DNA from: Kitasatospora sp. NBC_01266
Lineage (GTDB): Bacteria > Actinomycetota > Actinomycetes > Streptomycetales > Streptomycetaceae
Length of the DNA: 64,000 nucleotides
NCBI RefSeq assembly: GCF_036242395.1
Contig: NZ_CP108458.1
Span: 4,092,001-4,156,000 of the forward strand
Reading direction: 5' to 3'
Shown here piece by piece: positions 1-9,285 of the stretch. The notes under the pieces are model-generated. The model was not told the origin of the DNA. It ran no database searches and was given only the letters and a program-made list of their open reading frames with translations. Positions within the stretch are counted from its first letter, which is position 1. Each line of letters begins with the position of its first letter. The translations under genes were made by a program, and so were the position numbers.

Positions 1-1449
1 GGTGTGGAAGGCCTGCAGCAGCAGCCGGGCGGCCAGCGGCGCCTCGATCCCCCGCTCGGCCGCGCCCAGCAGCAGCCGGTGCGCCTGCGGATACCCGCCG
101 CGCCAGAACGCGGCGGTGGCCCGCACCCAGTCCAGCACGGCGAGCGTGAAAGGCTCTTCGGCCAGCTCGGCTCCGCGCTCGGCGAGCCCCCTGGCCCGCT
201 CGGCCTCCGCCGCGTCCAGCGCCGACTCGGCCGCCAGCACCAGGCAGCGGGTCACCGCCCCTCGATCCGGGGCGAGTTGGGCGGCCCGCTCGTAGGCGGC
301 GGCGGCGCCCGCGTGGCCGCCACGGGCCACCGCCCGGCGGGCGACGCCCTCCAGCGCCTCGGCCAGTTCGGCGTCCGGCCCGGTGGCGGCCAGCGCCAGC
401 TGCCAACTCCCGCTGTCCAGCTCACCGTTCGCCCGCAGCACCGCGCCGAGCGCGCGATGTGCGGCCATCGTGCGCTCCAGCGGCGCAGCGTGCAGGATCG
501 CGGCCCGCAGCAGCGGATGGCGCAGCGTGTACCGCCCGTCCGGGGTGCGCCGCAGCAGGCCGGCCTGCTCGGCGGGCGACAGGTGCACGGTGCCCACGCC
601 GAGCGTCTCGGCCGCCCGCAGCACGGTCGCCAGCACCCCGCTCTGCTCGGCGGCGGCCACCAGCAGCAGCGTCCGGGTCGGCTCGGGCAGCCGCTCCAAC
701 TGCCCCTGGAAGGCCTGGCCGAGGCGCCCGGTGAGCGGCAACTCGCCGGCGCGGTACGGGTGTCCGTCGGCCAGTGCGGCAGGCAGCTCGGTCAGGGCCA
801 GCGGGTTGCCCTGCGCCTCGGCCAGCACCCGGTAGCGCAGTCCGGCCCCGCCCGGCGCCGAGTGCGCCGCGAGCAACTCCGCTGCGGCCGACGGATCCAG
901 TGGCGCCAGCCGCAGCTCGGGCAGCCCGGCGGCGACGAACGAGTCCTGGCCGTCGCGGGCCGCGAAGAGCAGCACCACACCCTCGCGGCCGAGCCGCCGG
1001 GCGGCCAGCAGCAGCGCCTCGGCGGAGGAGTGGTCCAGCCAGTGCGCGTCGTCCACCAGGCAGAGCAGCGGCCGGGTGGCGGACAGTTCGGCCAGCAGCC
1101 CGAGGGTGCCCAGCCCGCCGAGCAGCCGGTCACCCGGGCCACCCGGCTCGGCCAGCCCGAACGCCGCCTCCAGGGCGCGGCGTTGGGGCGCCGGCAGGCC
1201 GGGCAGCAGCGGCAGCGCGGGGCCGAGCAGCAGATGCAGCCCGGCGAACGGCAGGTCGGCCTCGCTCTCGACCCCGCTCGCCCGGAGCACCTCGAAGTCG
1301 GCACCCGCCCGCTCGGCCGCGTACTCCAGCAGCGCGCTCTTGCCGATCCCCGGCTCCCCGCGCAGCACCAGTGCCCCGCTGCGCCCCTCGACCGCCCCTG
1401 CCAGCAGCCCCGCGATCGCGGCCTGCTCCCCCGCCCGCCCGTACAGCAT
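1..1449 (-). CDS. LuxR-type (LAL) ATPase transcriptional regulator, 3' truncated by window
   Basis: This is the N-terminal 483 residues of a large ATP-binding regulator; the C-terminus, where a LuxR DNA-binding domain would be expected, lies outside the window. The ATG at 1449 opens with LYGRAGEQAAI, the usual start of the AAA-type domain. A Walker A motif, GEPGIGKS, sits at about residues 31-38, and a Walker B-like LCLVDDAHWLD at about 130-140. After about residue 300 it becomes an Ala/Leu-rich helical region of TPR type. Members of this family (MalT/LAL) sense small molecules and activate nearby genes. It is divergent from the SnoaL-like gene, with about 100 bp between the starts. The family is certain; the target genes are unknown. 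Confidence 0.85.
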   Translation of the reverse strand, partial: MLYGRAGEQAAIAGLLAGAVEGRSGALVLRGEPGIGKSALLEYAAERAGADFEVLRASGVESEADLPFAGLHLLLGPALPLLPGLPAPQRRALEAAFGLAEPGGPGDRLLGGLGTLGLLAELSATRPLLCLVDDAHWLDHSSAEALLLAARRLGREGVVLLFAARDGQDSFVAAGLPELRLAPLDPSAAAELLAAHSAPGGAGLRYRVLAEAQGNPLALTELPAALADGHPYRAGELPLTGRLGQAFQGQLERLPEPTRTLLLVAAAEQSGVLATVLRAAETLGVGTVHLSPAEQAGLLRRTPDGRYTLRHPLLRAAILHAAPLERTMAAHRALGAVLRANGELDSGSWQLALAATGPDAELAEALEGVARRAVARGGHAGAAAAYERAAQLAPDRGAVTRCLVLAAESALDAAEAERARGLAERGAELAEEPFTLAVLDWVRATAAFWRGGYPQAHRLLLGAAERGIEAPLAARLLLQAFHT

Positions 1450-1547
1450 GGGTCGACCCTACCTATGCGTGACCGATTCGGCTGCTCCGCATCCCGCCTA
1501 CCTTCTTGACCAGCAGGAACACACAGAACGCAAGAGGGAGACGGACC

Positions 1548-1916
1548 ATGACGAACCTTCAGCAGCTGGCCGACCAGTACCTCGCCACCTGGAACGAGAG
1601 CGACCCGGCCGCCCGCCGCAAGCTGATCGACACCTACTGGGCCGCCGACGCGAGCTACACCGACCCGCTGGCCGAGGCCGTCGGCCGCGACGCCGTGGAC
1701 GCCGTCATCGGCGCCGTCCAGAGCCAGTTCCCCGGCCTGGTCTTCAGCCTGGGCGCGGGCGGCGTGGACGCCCACCACAACCTGGCCCGCTTCACCTGGG
1801 ACCTCGGCCCGGCCGGCGCGGAGGCGCTGGTGGTCGGCTTCGACGTGCTGGTGGCCACCGAGGACGGCCTGATCGGCGCCGTGCACGGCTTCCTCGACAA
1901 GGTCCCGTCCGCCTGA
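1548..1916 (+). CDS. SnoaL/NTF2-like small protein
   Basis: This 122-residue protein has the length and pattern of the SnoaL/NTF2-like cone fold: an N-terminal helix (YLATWNESDPAARRKLIDTYW), then D-A-S-Y-T-D-P and alternating hydrophobic strands. Such proteins are polyketide cyclases, isomerases or simple ligand binders, and the exact activity cannot be told here. The ATG at 1548 was chosen because GAGGGAG lies 7 bases upstream. An in-frame start at 1506 has no ribosome site. A strong hairpin follows the stop, and the next gene on the same strand is an MFS exporter, so the two may be co-regulated by the divergent LAL-type regulator. Confidence 0.8.
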   Translation: MTNLQQLADQYLATWNESDPAARRKLIDTYWAADASYTDPLAEAVGRDAVDAVIGAVQSQFPGLVFSLGAGGVDAHHNLARFTWDLGPAGAEALVVGFDVLVATEDGLIGAVHGFLDKVPSA

Positions 1917-1925
1917 ACCCGGCGC

Positions 1926-1958
1926 GGCGCCATGCGGGCCCCCGGTCCGCATGGCGCC
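1926..1958 (+). terminator. GC-rich hairpin between the SnoaL-like gene and the MFS gene
   Basis: A perfect 12-bp inverted repeat (1926-1937 with 1947-1958, 9-nt loop) starts 10 bases after the SnoaL stop. It has no T-run, as is usual for actinomycete terminators. It could be a terminator or an attenuating/processing hairpin. Confidence 0.55.
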
Positions 1959-1984
1959 CCCGATCCCCAAGGAGCACACCCGAG

Positions 1985-3415
1985 ATGACCATCACCCTGC
2001 CCTCCCCCCGGCTCGTCGCCGAGGAGCAGCGCCCGCCCCGCGGCCTGCTCACCGTGCTGCTCACCGCGTCGTTCGTGACCACCCTCGACTTCTTCGTGGT
2101 CAACGTCGCGATCCCCTCGCTGCAGGCCCGGCTGCACGCCGGCCCGGCGGGCATCCAGTGGGTGGTGGCCGGCTTCGGCCTGGCCCTGGCCGCCGCCCTG
2201 GTGCCCGCCGGACGGCTCGGCGACCGGTTCGGGCGCCGCCGGATCTTCGCGCTCGGGCTGCTGCTCTTCACCCTCTCCTCGGCCGCCTGCGGCCTGGCCC
2301 CCAGCACCGGATCACTGATCGCGGGGCGGGTGGTGCAGGGCCTGTCGGCGGCCCTGATGGGCCCGCAGGTGCTGGCCATCCTGCGGCACAGCTACACCGG
2401 CGCCGCGCAGGCCAAGGCCTTCGGCCGGTACGCGCTCTCGCTGGGCATCGGCGCGGTGCTCGGCCAGCTGATCGGCGGCCTGCTGATCAAGGCGGATCTC
2501 TTCGACCTGGGCTGGCGCACCTGCTTCCTGGTCAACGTGCCGGTCGGCCTGGTCACCCTCGCGGTGGTCAAGCGCTGCGTGCCGGAGTCCCGGGCACCCC
2601 TGGAGGTCCCCGCGGCCGGCGGCCGGGGCGGCACCGGCCTGGACCTGGCCGGCAGCGCGCTGGTGGCCGCCGCGCTGACCGCGCTGGTGCTGCCGCTGAT
2701 CCAGGGCCAGTCGCAGGGCTGGCCGCTGTGGACCTGGCTCTGCCTGGCCGGCTCGGCCGCGCTGTTCGCCCTCTTCGCGCTGCACCAGTCCCGCCTGGCC
2801 GCCCACCCGGTGCTCGACCCGCGGCTGCTGCGCGAACCCGGCTTCGCCGTGGGCATCCTCGCCCAGCTCGGCTTCAACCTCGGCCAGGCCTCGTTCTTCC
2901 TGGTCCTCGCGCTCTACCTGCAGATGGGGCACGGCCTGGACGCGCTCGGCTCCGGCCTGCTCTTCGTCTCGATCGGCGGCGGCTACCTGCTCACCTCGCT
3001 CAACGCGCACCGGGTCGCCGCCCGGCTCGGCCGCGGTGCCGTGGCGCTGGGCACCGCGGGCATGGCCGCGGGACTGGGCGTGCTGGCCCTGACCGCGCAG
3101 TGCGTCGGCACCGCCGGGAGCGCCTGGTGGCTGGCCCCGGGGATGTTCCTGGACGGCCTCGGCATGGGCCTGGTGATCGCCCCGCTGACCGGCAGCACGC
3201 TGGCCGCGGTCCGCCCGCGACTGGTCGGCTCGGCCGCCGGCGCGGTGGCCACCACCCAGCAGGTCGGCAACGCGCTCGGCGTCGCCCTGCTCGGCATCCT
3301 CTTCTACCGCGCGGTCCACCAGGGTTGGACCCACGCCTTCGTGCTGAGCATGCTGGTGCTGGCCGTCCTGGAGCTCGCGGTGGCCGCGCTCTCCCGGCTG
3401 CTGCCGAAGAACTGA
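1985..3415 (+). CDS. MFS transporter, DHA2/EmrB-QacA drug exporter family
   Basis: A 476-residue integral membrane protein with about 14 hydrophobic segments. The first helix contains VTTLDFFVVNVAIPSL, the motif D1 region of the 14-TM drug:H+ antiporter family. The loop after TM2 carries GRLGDRFGRRR, the MFS motif A. Motif C-like Gly/Pro segments follow near residues 150-170. It probably exports a small hydrophobic compound in exchange for protons. The ATG at 1985 is preceded by AAGGAG at 1969-1974; the reading frame is open further upstream but without coding character. It follows the SnoaL-like gene on the same strand. Confidence 0.9.
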   Translation: MTITLPSPRLVAEEQRPPRGLLTVLLTASFVTTLDFFVVNVAIPSLQARLHAGPAGIQWVVAGFGLALAAALVPAGRLGDRFGRRRIFALGLLLFTLSSAACGLAPSTGSLIAGRVVQGLSAALMGPQVLAILRHSYTGAAQAKAFGRYALSLGIGAVLGQLIGGLLIKADLFDLGWRTCFLVNVPVGLVTLAVVKRCVPESRAPLEVPAAGGRGGTGLDLAGSALVAAALTALVLPLIQGQSQGWPLWTWLCLAGSAALFALFALHQSRLAAHPVLDPRLLREPGFAVGILAQLGFNLGQASFFLVLALYLQMGHGLDALGSGLLFVSIGGGYLLTSLNAHRVAARLGRGAVALGTAGMAAGLGVLALTAQCVGTAGSAWWLAPGMFLDGLGMGLVIAPLTGSTLAAVRPRLVGSAAGAVATTQQVGNALGVALLGILFYRAVHQGWTHAFVLSMLVLAVLELAVAALSRLLPKN

Positions 3416-3461
3416 CCCCCGCACTGCCCAGCACCCGCCTTCCCGTGCCAGAGTGACTCGG

Positions 3462-5273
3462 ATGAGTAGCGAGAAGAACGACGTGCCCGCCTGGGAGCAG
3501 CGCTTCCGGGCGGCACGGGTGTCACTTCCTGAATGGGCGGACGACGCCCCGGAGCGTTCGCTGTACGTCTCGAACGCGGCCGGCAGCTATGAGGTCTACG
3601 CCTGGGACCGGGCCGCCGGCACCCACCGGCAGGTCACCGACCGCCCCAGCGGCACCACCGACGCGGCCCTGTCCCCCGACGGTGCCTGGATCTGGTGGTT
3701 CGACGACACCGACGGCGACGAGTTCGGCAGCTGGCGGCGCCAGCCGTTCACCGGCGGGCCTGACGAGGTGGCCGTGCCCGGCCTGGCCCCGTCCTACGAG
3801 GCGGGCCTGGCGCTGGGCCGGGACGGCACCGTGGTGGTCGGCCGCTCCACCGACGAGGACGGCACCACGCTGCACCTGCTGCGCCCCGGCGCGGGCGAAC
3901 CGGTGGAGATCTACCGGCACGCCGAGTACGGCGGGGTCGGCGACCTGTCCCACGACTCGGCGCTGCTGGCGATCGACCACACCGAGCACGGTGACGCGAT
4001 GCACAGCGCGATCCGGGTACTGCGGACGTCGGACGGTGCGGACGTCGCCGAGCTGGACGAGGTGACCGGCCGCCCGGAGCCGCGCGGCCTGACCTGCCTG
4101 GGCTTCGCCCCGGTGGCCGGCGACAGCCGGCTGCTGGTCGCTCACCAGCGCCGCGGCCGCTGGGAGCCGCTGATCTGGGACCCGCTGACCGGCGCCGAGA
4201 CCGAGTTGCTGCTGCGCACCGAGGACGGGCACCCGCTGCCCGGCGACGTCTCCGCGCAGTGGCGGCCGGACGGCCTGGCGCTGCTGGTGGAGCACGAGTT
4301 CGAGGCCCGCAGCGAGCTGTTCAGCTATCAGCTGGCGACCGGCGAGCTGACCCGGCTGCCGACCCCGCGCGGCACGGTGGCCGGTGCCGGCGCCCGCCCC
4401 GACGGCACCGTCGAGTTCCTCTGGTCCTCGGCCGCCGAGCCCTCGGTGGTCCGCTCCACCGCGGGCTCGGTGGTGCTGCGGGCGGCCGGCAGCGCGCCGC
4501 CGCGCTCGGTGCCGGTGGAGGACGTCTGGGTGGAGGGGCCCGGCGGACGGGTGCACGCGCTGGTCCAGCGCCCGGCCGGGCCCGGCCCGTACCCGACCGT
4601 CTTCGAGGTGCACGGCGGCCCGACCCACAACGACAGCGACTCCTTCGCCGCCGGGCCGGCCGCCTGGCTGGACCACGGCTTCGCGGTGGTGCGGGTCAAC
4701 TACCGCGGCTCCACCGGCTACGGCCAGGCCTGGACGGACGCGCTGCGCGAGCGGGTCGGCCTGATCGAGCTGGAGGACATCGGCGCGGTGCGGGCCTGGG
4801 CGGTGGCCTCGGGGCTGGCCGACCCCGAGCGGCTGGTGCTCTCCGGCGGCTCCTGGGGCGGCTATCTGACCCTGCTCGGGCTCGGCACCCAGCCCGAGCA
4901 CTGGTCGCTGGGTCTGGCCGCCGTCCCGGTCGCCGACTACTTCACCGCGTACGCGGACGAGATGGAGGCGCTCAAGTCGCTGGACCGCACGCTCTTCGGC
5001 GGCACCCCCGAGGAGGTGCCCGAACGCTACCGGGCCTCCTCGCCGCTCAGCTACGTGGAGCAGGTGCGGGTGCCGGTCTACATCAGCGCGGGACTGAACG
5101 ACCCGCGCTGCCCGATCCAGCAGATCGAGAACTACGTGGCGCGGCTGTCGCAGCTCGGCATCCCGCACGAGGTGTACCGCTACGACGCCGGGCACGGCTC
5201 GCTGGTGGTGGAGGAGCGGATCAAGCAGCTGCGGCTGGAGCTGGACTTCGCCCGGCGGCACCTCAAGCCGTGA
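3462..5273 (+). CDS. S9 family (prolyl oligopeptidase-type) serine peptidase
   Basis: A 603-residue cytoplasmic peptidase with two parts. The N-terminal half (about 20-330) has repeated WD40-like beta-propeller blades such as LYVSNAAGSYEVYAWD and AALSPDGAWIWWFDD. The C-terminal alpha/beta hydrolase domain holds the triad: Ser464 in LSGGSWGGYL, Asp547 in GLNDPRCP and His578 in DAGHGSL. These enzymes cut short peptides, often next to proline or as acylaminoacyl-peptidases. The length matches the family. The start is ATG 3462; GTG 3453 is in frame, and neither has a strong ribosome site. Confidence 0.92.
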   Translation: MSSEKNDVPAWEQRFRAARVSLPEWADDAPERSLYVSNAAGSYEVYAWDRAAGTHRQVTDRPSGTTDAALSPDGAWIWWFDDTDGDEFGSWRRQPFTGGPDEVAVPGLAPSYEAGLALGRDGTVVVGRSTDEDGTTLHLLRPGAGEPVEIYRHAEYGGVGDLSHDSALLAIDHTEHGDAMHSAIRVLRTSDGADVAELDEVTGRPEPRGLTCLGFAPVAGDSRLLVAHQRRGRWEPLIWDPLTGAETELLLRTEDGHPLPGDVSAQWRPDGLALLVEHEFEARSELFSYQLATGELTRLPTPRGTVAGAGARPDGTVEFLWSSAAEPSVVRSTAGSVVLRAAGSAPPRSVPVEDVWVEGPGGRVHALVQRPAGPGPYPTVFEVHGGPTHNDSDSFAAGPAAWLDHGFAVVRVNYRGSTGYGQAWTDALRERVGLIELEDIGAVRAWAVASGLADPERLVLSGGSWGGYLTLLGLGTQPEHWSLGLAAVPVADYFTAYADEMEALKSLDRTLFGGTPEEVPERYRASSPLSYVEQVRVPVYISAGLNDPRCPIQQIENYVARLSQLGIPHEVYRYDAGHGSLVVEERIKQLRLELDFARRHLKP

Positions 5274-5290
5274 ACCGCTGAGCGCGGGGG

Positions 5291-6082
5291 TCAGTCCAGG
5301 ACCGGGAGCAACCCGAGTTCCCGGTCCTGGACGGCCTCCGCCTCGCGGCGGGCCAGCCGGAACCACATGAACGGGACGAAGCCCGCGAAGACGAACCACT
5401 CCAGGGTGTAACCGAGGTTCTGGAAGGCCCGCGCGTCCAGGCCGTTGCCGCCGTCGGGCTGGGTGGTCGGGACGCTGGTCAGGCCGGCCGGCACGCTGTC
5501 GGCGGCCACCCAGCCGTCGTACACCGGGTACGGCAGCAGGTTGACCAGGGTGGCCGGGCTGATCATGCCCAGCTGTCCGACCGGCAGACCGCCGTTGACC
5601 GCGCCGTTGGTGTCGGAGGTCTCCGACGCCTGCAGCCGGCCCACCACGGTGACCTCGCCGGCCGGCGGGGCGGGCAGCGCCGCGCCGGGCGAGCCCGGCA
5701 GCCAGCCGCGCACCACCGCCACCGCCCGGCCCGAGCCGGTGCGCAGCGGAGTGAGCACGTAGTAGCCCTGGCGACCGTCCACGGCGCGGTCGGGGACCAC
5801 CAGCTGGTGGGCGGCGTCGTACTGCCCGGAGGCGGTCACCTCGCGGCCCAGGCTGTTGGTGCCGACCTGGGCGGTCGGGCCACCCAGCACCGTCTCCAGC
5901 GCCCCGGCCGGCTGCGGGGTCCCGCTCGGCGTCGCCGGGGCGGCGGTGTGCTGGCTGGAGACCCGGCCCTCGAAGCGGCTCAACTGCCAGGAGCCCAGCC
6001 AGAGGCAGACCGCGATGGCGAGGATCGCGAGCACGGTGCCGCCGAGCCAGCGCGCGGACAGGAGGAATCGGTACACAGTCAT
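5291..6082 (-). CDS. SURF1 family protein (cytochrome oxidase biogenesis)
   Basis: A 263-residue protein with the SURF1 layout: one N-terminal membrane helix (about residues 10-31, followed by LGSWQLSRFEGR), a soluble extracytoplasmic domain with V-x-V-x-G-x-Y and a later GRL strand, and a second helix near the C-terminus (YTLEWFVFAGFVPFMWFRLA). SURF1 proteins help assemble the heme-copper oxidase. ATG 6082 puts the helix at the expected distance from the start; ATG 6094 and a longer start at 6115 are also in frame. It is convergent with the S9 peptidase gene, with an 17-bp gap. Confidence 0.88.
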   Translation of the reverse strand: MTVYRFLLSARWLGGTVLAILAIAVCLWLGSWQLSRFEGRVSSQHTAAPATPSGTPQPAGALETVLGGPTAQVGTNSLGREVTASGQYDAAHQLVVPDRAVDGRQGYYVLTPLRTGSGRAVAVVRGWLPGSPGAALPAPPAGEVTVVGRLQASETSDTNGAVNGGLPVGQLGMISPATLVNLLPYPVYDGWVAADSVPAGLTSVPTTQPDGGNGLDARAFQNLGYTLEWFVFAGFVPFMWFRLARREAEAVQDRELGLLPVLD

Positions 6083-6156
6083 CACGGTAACCATCGATTC
6101 CGAACCGCCGAGCACGGCCCCCTGCCGAACCGCCCGCCGGTCTGCCTGTCGGCCCG

Positions 6157-6195
6157 CGTGTCGGGCCGCGTGCCGGGCCGCGTGCCGGGCCGCGG
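6157..6195. repeat. 12-nt tandem repeat upstream of SURF1
   Basis: About three copies of a 12-nt unit (gtgccgggccgc, first copy with one change) lie between the SURF1 start and the end of the next minus-strand gene. It looks like a slippage-prone GC repeat; no function is evident. Confidence 0.6.
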
Positions 6196-6207
6196 CAGGC
6201 GGGAGCG

Positions 6208-7497
6208 CTACCCGGTCGGCTGCGGGGCGGCGCGGTAGAGGGTGCCGCCGCCGCAGACGCCCGCGATGGTGGCGTCGGCCGCGTCCGGGGCGATGCCGAG
6301 CGGCTGGTAGCCGAGCGTCAGGGCGGCCGGGCCACCGGGCGTCGCGGAACCCGCGGTCACGGTCGGTGACGGGCTGGGCGTCGTCGCCACCGGGTCCGCC
6401 GCGCCGGCGGCCAGCGGGCTCTGAGCGCCCTGGGCCGCACCCTGGTCCGCCGCCGCGCCCGCCGGTGCGGCGCCCCCCGCCCCACCGCCCGGGGCCGGGG
6501 TCGGGCCGCCGGCCGTCGGGCCCGCGCCGCTGCTGGCCGCCGGGGCGGCGCTGCTCGTGCTCGGGCCGGCCGCCGGGCTCGCGCCGCTACCGCCGTTCGC
6601 CGCACCGTTCGCCGAGCAGGGCGCGTCCGGCGCGAAGGCGAACGGCAGCCGGTAGCCGGCCCCCGCCCCGAGCAGCAGCGAGCCGGTCGCGCCGGCCGGG
6701 TCCGGCAGGCGGGTGGCCGGGTCGCCCGCCGTGTGCGCGAGCACCCGTACCGTCCCGCCGCCGCTGCCGCCGATCACCGCGCTGACCGTTCCCGGATCGG
6801 TCAGCGCGCAGGGGTGCCCGGAGACGTTGGTCACCGTGAACGCGCCGTAGACCCACCCCGCCGCGTCAGGGGCGCCCAGCGTCACCTGGCCGCCGCCGAG
6901 GTCACCCCGCCCGCAGCCGGGCGTCAGGGAGGCCGTCGCGCTCACGCCGCCCACCGAGGTGCTGACCGGGCTGCTGTAGTCCTGGACCGACGCGCTGGGA
7001 GTGCCGCTGACCGACGCGCTGACGGTGCCGCCGGGGCTGCCGCCCGCCGTGCCGCCACTCGCGTCGGGCACCGGGAGCGGGACGACCGGCCGCGCGCCTC
7101 CCGGATGCGCCGTGGCGCTGGGCCGACCGCCGGCGGTGCTGCCTGGGGCGGCGGCCGGGGAGGCCGCCGAACCGTCCGAGAGCTGGAGGCCGCCCAGGCC
7201 GCGCAGGGTCGGTACGGCCGCCGCCGAGACCACCGCGATCAGCAGCGCGCCGGTCCACGCCTGCCGGTGCCGGGCCCGCCGGGCCGGAATCGCCCGCCGG
7301 ATCCGGGGCAGCGCGTCGGCGTCGGGCTGCAGGCCGTCCACCGCGCGGTGCAGCAGCGCGCGCAGCGCCTGTTCCTCGCCCGAGCCCGGCTCCCACTCCC
7401 GCTCCCGACCCCCGAGTGAGAAGCCAGGAGCCGACACCCCGTCAACCGGCTCGACCGGCCCGTCCGATGCCCGGCGGCCGAACTGATCATCAGTCAT
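6208..7497 (-). CDS. Single-pass membrane protein with DUF4232-like extracytoplasmic domain, paired with ECF sigma factor
   Basis: This 429-residue protein starts with a cytoplasmic stretch of about 80 residues containing a helix (EQALRALLHRAVDGL) and a basic segment. One membrane helix follows at about 81-97. A long Pro/Ser/Thr/Ala/Gly-rich outer part contains a domain with paired Cys (TPGCGRG, TNVSGHPCAL, DAPC) resembling the DUF4232 beta-sandwich of streptomycete lipoproteins. It overlaps the sigma factor gene by 4 nt (ATGA), so the two are translationally coupled. That position suggests an anti-sigma or sigma-partner role, but no classical zinc anti-sigma motif is visible. Confidence 0.75.
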   Translation of the reverse strand: MTDDQFGRRASDGPVEPVDGVSAPGFSLGGREREWEPGSGEEQALRALLHRAVDGLQPDADALPRIRRAIPARRARHRQAWTGALLIAVVSAAAVPTLRGLGGLQLSDGSAASPAAAPGSTAGGRPSATAHPGGARPVVPLPVPDASGGTAGGSPGGTVSASVSGTPSASVQDYSSPVSTSVGGVSATASLTPGCGRGDLGGGQVTLGAPDAAGWVYGAFTVTNVSGHPCALTDPGTVSAVIGGSGGGTVRVLAHTAGDPATRLPDPAGATGSLLLGAGAGYRLPFAFAPDAPCSANGAANGGSGASPAAGPSTSSAAPAASSGAGPTAGGPTPAPGGGAGGAAPAGAAADQGAAQGAQSPLAAGAADPVATTPSPSPTVTAGSATPGGPAALTLGYQPLGIAPDAADATIAGVCGGGTLYRAAPQPTG

Positions 7498-8093
7498 GAA
7501 CCGCTCTCCATCAGCACCCGCAGTGCCGCCAGTCCGCGCGAGCCGTACGCCTTCACCGCACCCACCGAGATCCCGAGCAGCTCGGCCACCTGAGCCTCCG
7601 TCATGTCGGCGTAGTACCGCAGCACCAGAACCTCGCGCTGGCGCCTCTGCAAACCTTGCAGGGCCGCCTTCAGCTGGTCGCGCTCGAGAGCATCGTAGGC
7701 GCCCTCTTCTGCACTGGCCATGTCAGGCATGGGCTTGGGCAGCAGCCGCAGGCCGAGCAGCCGGCGCCGCAGCGTGCTGCGCGAGAGGTTGACCACGGTC
7801 TGCCGCAGATAGGCGAGGATCTTCTCCGGCTCGCGCACCCGCCGCCTGGCGGAGTGCACCCGGATGAAGGCCTCCTGGACCACGTCCTCGCAGCTGGAGC
7901 GGTCGTCCAGCAGCAGCGCGGCCAGCCGCAGCAGAGCCGGGTAGTGGGCCTGATAGGTGGTCGTGAGCAGGTCGACGCTGGCGCCGGCCGTGTCGGTGGC
8001 GGCCGTGGTCATCTCCGACTCAACCAGTTGCCGCACGGCGCCCCGCGGCACCCGTACGGTCGGTGCCGCTGCTAGCACTGCCAGGTCTGTCAC
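7494..8093 (-). CDS. ECF RNA polymerase sigma factor, SigE-like group
   Basis: A 199-residue sigma-70 family factor. Region 2 spans about residues 43-110 (YPALLRLAALLLDDRSSCEDVVQEAFIRVH). Region 4 spans about 140-190 (LQRRQREVLVLRYYADMTEAQVAELLGISVGAVKAYGSRGL, split here by its helix-turn-helix). The start is GTG 8093; an internal ATG at 8012 has no room for a ribosome site. The downstream membrane protein overlaps it by 4 nt. The pair lies downstream of ask-asd on the same strand, separated by a hairpin. A factor at this position beside ask-asd is known in Streptomyces. Confidence 0.9.
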   Translation of the reverse strand: MTDLAVLAAAPTVRVPRGAVRQLVESEMTTAATDTAGASVDLLTTTYQAHYPALLRLAALLLDDRSSCEDVVQEAFIRVHSARRRVREPEKILAYLRQTVVNLSRSTLRRRLLGLRLLPKPMPDMASAEEGAYDALERDQLKAALQGLQRRQREVLVLRYYADMTEAQVAELLGISVGAVKAYGSRGLAALRVLMESGS

Positions 8094-8161
8094 ACCCGTT
8101 GGACACTCGATCCCCCCTCAGGGTTGCCCCGTCCGGCGGACATTCTTCCGTAAACACGTCG

Positions 8162-8184
8162 GCCCCCTCCACCGGGAAGGGGGC
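8162..8184 (-). terminator. Terminator after asd
   Basis: A 7-bp GC-rich stem (gccccct at 8162-8168 with aggggg-c at 8178-8184) with a 9-nt loop lies just past the asd stop at 8212 on the minus strand. It probably ends the ask-asd transcript. Confidence 0.5.
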
Positions 8185-8211
8185 TTGGGTGTCCGTCAGA
8201 TCGCGGCGGCC

Positions 8212-9285
8212 TCAGTCGGTCAGCTCGCCCGCCACCAGTTCGGCGATCTGAGCGGTGTTCAGCGCCGCGCCCTTGCGCAGGTTGTCGCCGCAGAGGAAGA
8301 GGTCCAGCGCCGTCGGGTCGTCGATCGAGCGGCGCACCCGGCCGACCCAGGTGGGGTCGGTGCCGACCACGTCGTTCGGGGTCGGGAACTCGCCGGCCGC
8401 CGGGTTGTCGTACAGCACCACCCCGGGGGCCTGCGCCAGGATCTCCTGCGCCCGCGCCTGCGTCACCTCGCGTTCGAAGACCGCGTGCACCGCCAGCGAG
8501 TGGGTGGTGATCACCGGGATCCGCACGCAGGTCGCCGCCACCCGCAGGTGCGGCAGCCCGAGGATCTTGCGGCTCTCGTTGCGGACCTTGAGCTCCTCGG
8601 AGGACCAGCCGTCCTCCTTCAGCGAGCCCGCCCACGGCACCGCGTTCAGCACCAGCGGCACCGCGAACGGACCGCTGTCACCGATCAGCGCGCGCAGGTC
8701 GCCCGGCTGCTCGCCGGCCGCCGTCCCGGCCACCTTCACGGTCTGCTCGCGCAGCGTGTCGATCCCGGCCTGGCCGGCCCCGGAGGCCGCCTGGTAGGAG
8801 GCGACCACCAGCTCGCTCAGGCCGAACTCCGAGTGCAGCGCGCCGATCGCCACGATCATCGAGAGCGTCGTGCAGTTGGGGTTGGCGATGATCCCGCGCG
8901 GCCGGATCCGGGCCGCCGCCGCGTTGACCTCGGGGACGACCAGCGGCACGTCCTCGTCCAGCCGGAAGGCGCCGGAGTTGTCGACCACCACCGCGCCCTT
9001 GGCCGCCGCGATCGGCGCCCACTGCGCGGAGACCTCGTCGGGCACGTCGAACATCGCGACGTCGATGCCCTCGAAGGCCTCCTCGCTGAGCGCGACGACC
9101 TCGACCTGCTCGCCGCGCACGCTCAGCCGGCGGCCGGCCGAGCGCGCGGAGGCGATCAGCCGGATCTCGCCCCAGATGTCCGCTCTGGCGGAGAGGATGC
9201 CGAGCAGCACCGTGCCGACCGCGCCGGTGGCACCGACCACCGCGAGGTTGGGCCTGCCCTGGCGGTCCGCTCCGCCGCCGGTCAT
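8212..9285 (-). CDS. asd: Aspartate-semialdehyde dehydrogenase
   Basis: This 357-residue enzyme reduces 4-phospho-L-aspartate with NADPH to aspartate semialdehyde, the branch point to lysine/diaminopimelate, threonine and methionine. The N-terminal Rossmann motif is GATGAVG (18-24). The catalytic cysteine is Cys138 in NPNCTT, and the acid/base region reads [10 protein letters not shown]. The ATG at 9285 overlaps the aspartokinase stop by 4 nt (ATGA), so the two are coupled. Length and motifs match the actinobacterial enzyme. Confidence 0.97.
   Translation of the reverse strand: MTGGGADRQGRPNLAVVGATGAVGTVLLGILSARADIWGEIRLIASARSAGRRLSVRGEQVEVVALSEEAFEGIDVAMFDVPDEVSAQWAPIAAAKGAVVVDNSGAFRLDEDVPLVVPEVNAAAARIRPRGIIANPNCTTLSMIVAIGALHSEFGLSELVVASYQAASGAGQAGIDTLREQTVKVAGTAAGEQPGDLRALIGDSGPFAVPLVLNAVPWAGSLKEDGWSSEELKVRNESRKILGLPHLRVAATCVRIPVITTHSLAVHAVFEREVTQARAQEILAQAPGVVLYDNPAAGEFPTPNDVVGTDPTWVGRVRRSIDDPTALDLFLCGDNLRKGAALNTAQIAELVAGELTD

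Noticed and set aside
4-1509. Plus-strand open frame of 501 codons at the left end
   Set aside because: Opposite strand of the LAL-type ATPase; the minus strand has Walker motifs while this one has none.
6356-6605. Short frames inside the Pro/Ser-rich part of the DUF4232-like gene
   Set aside because: Low-complexity shadows of the real gene.
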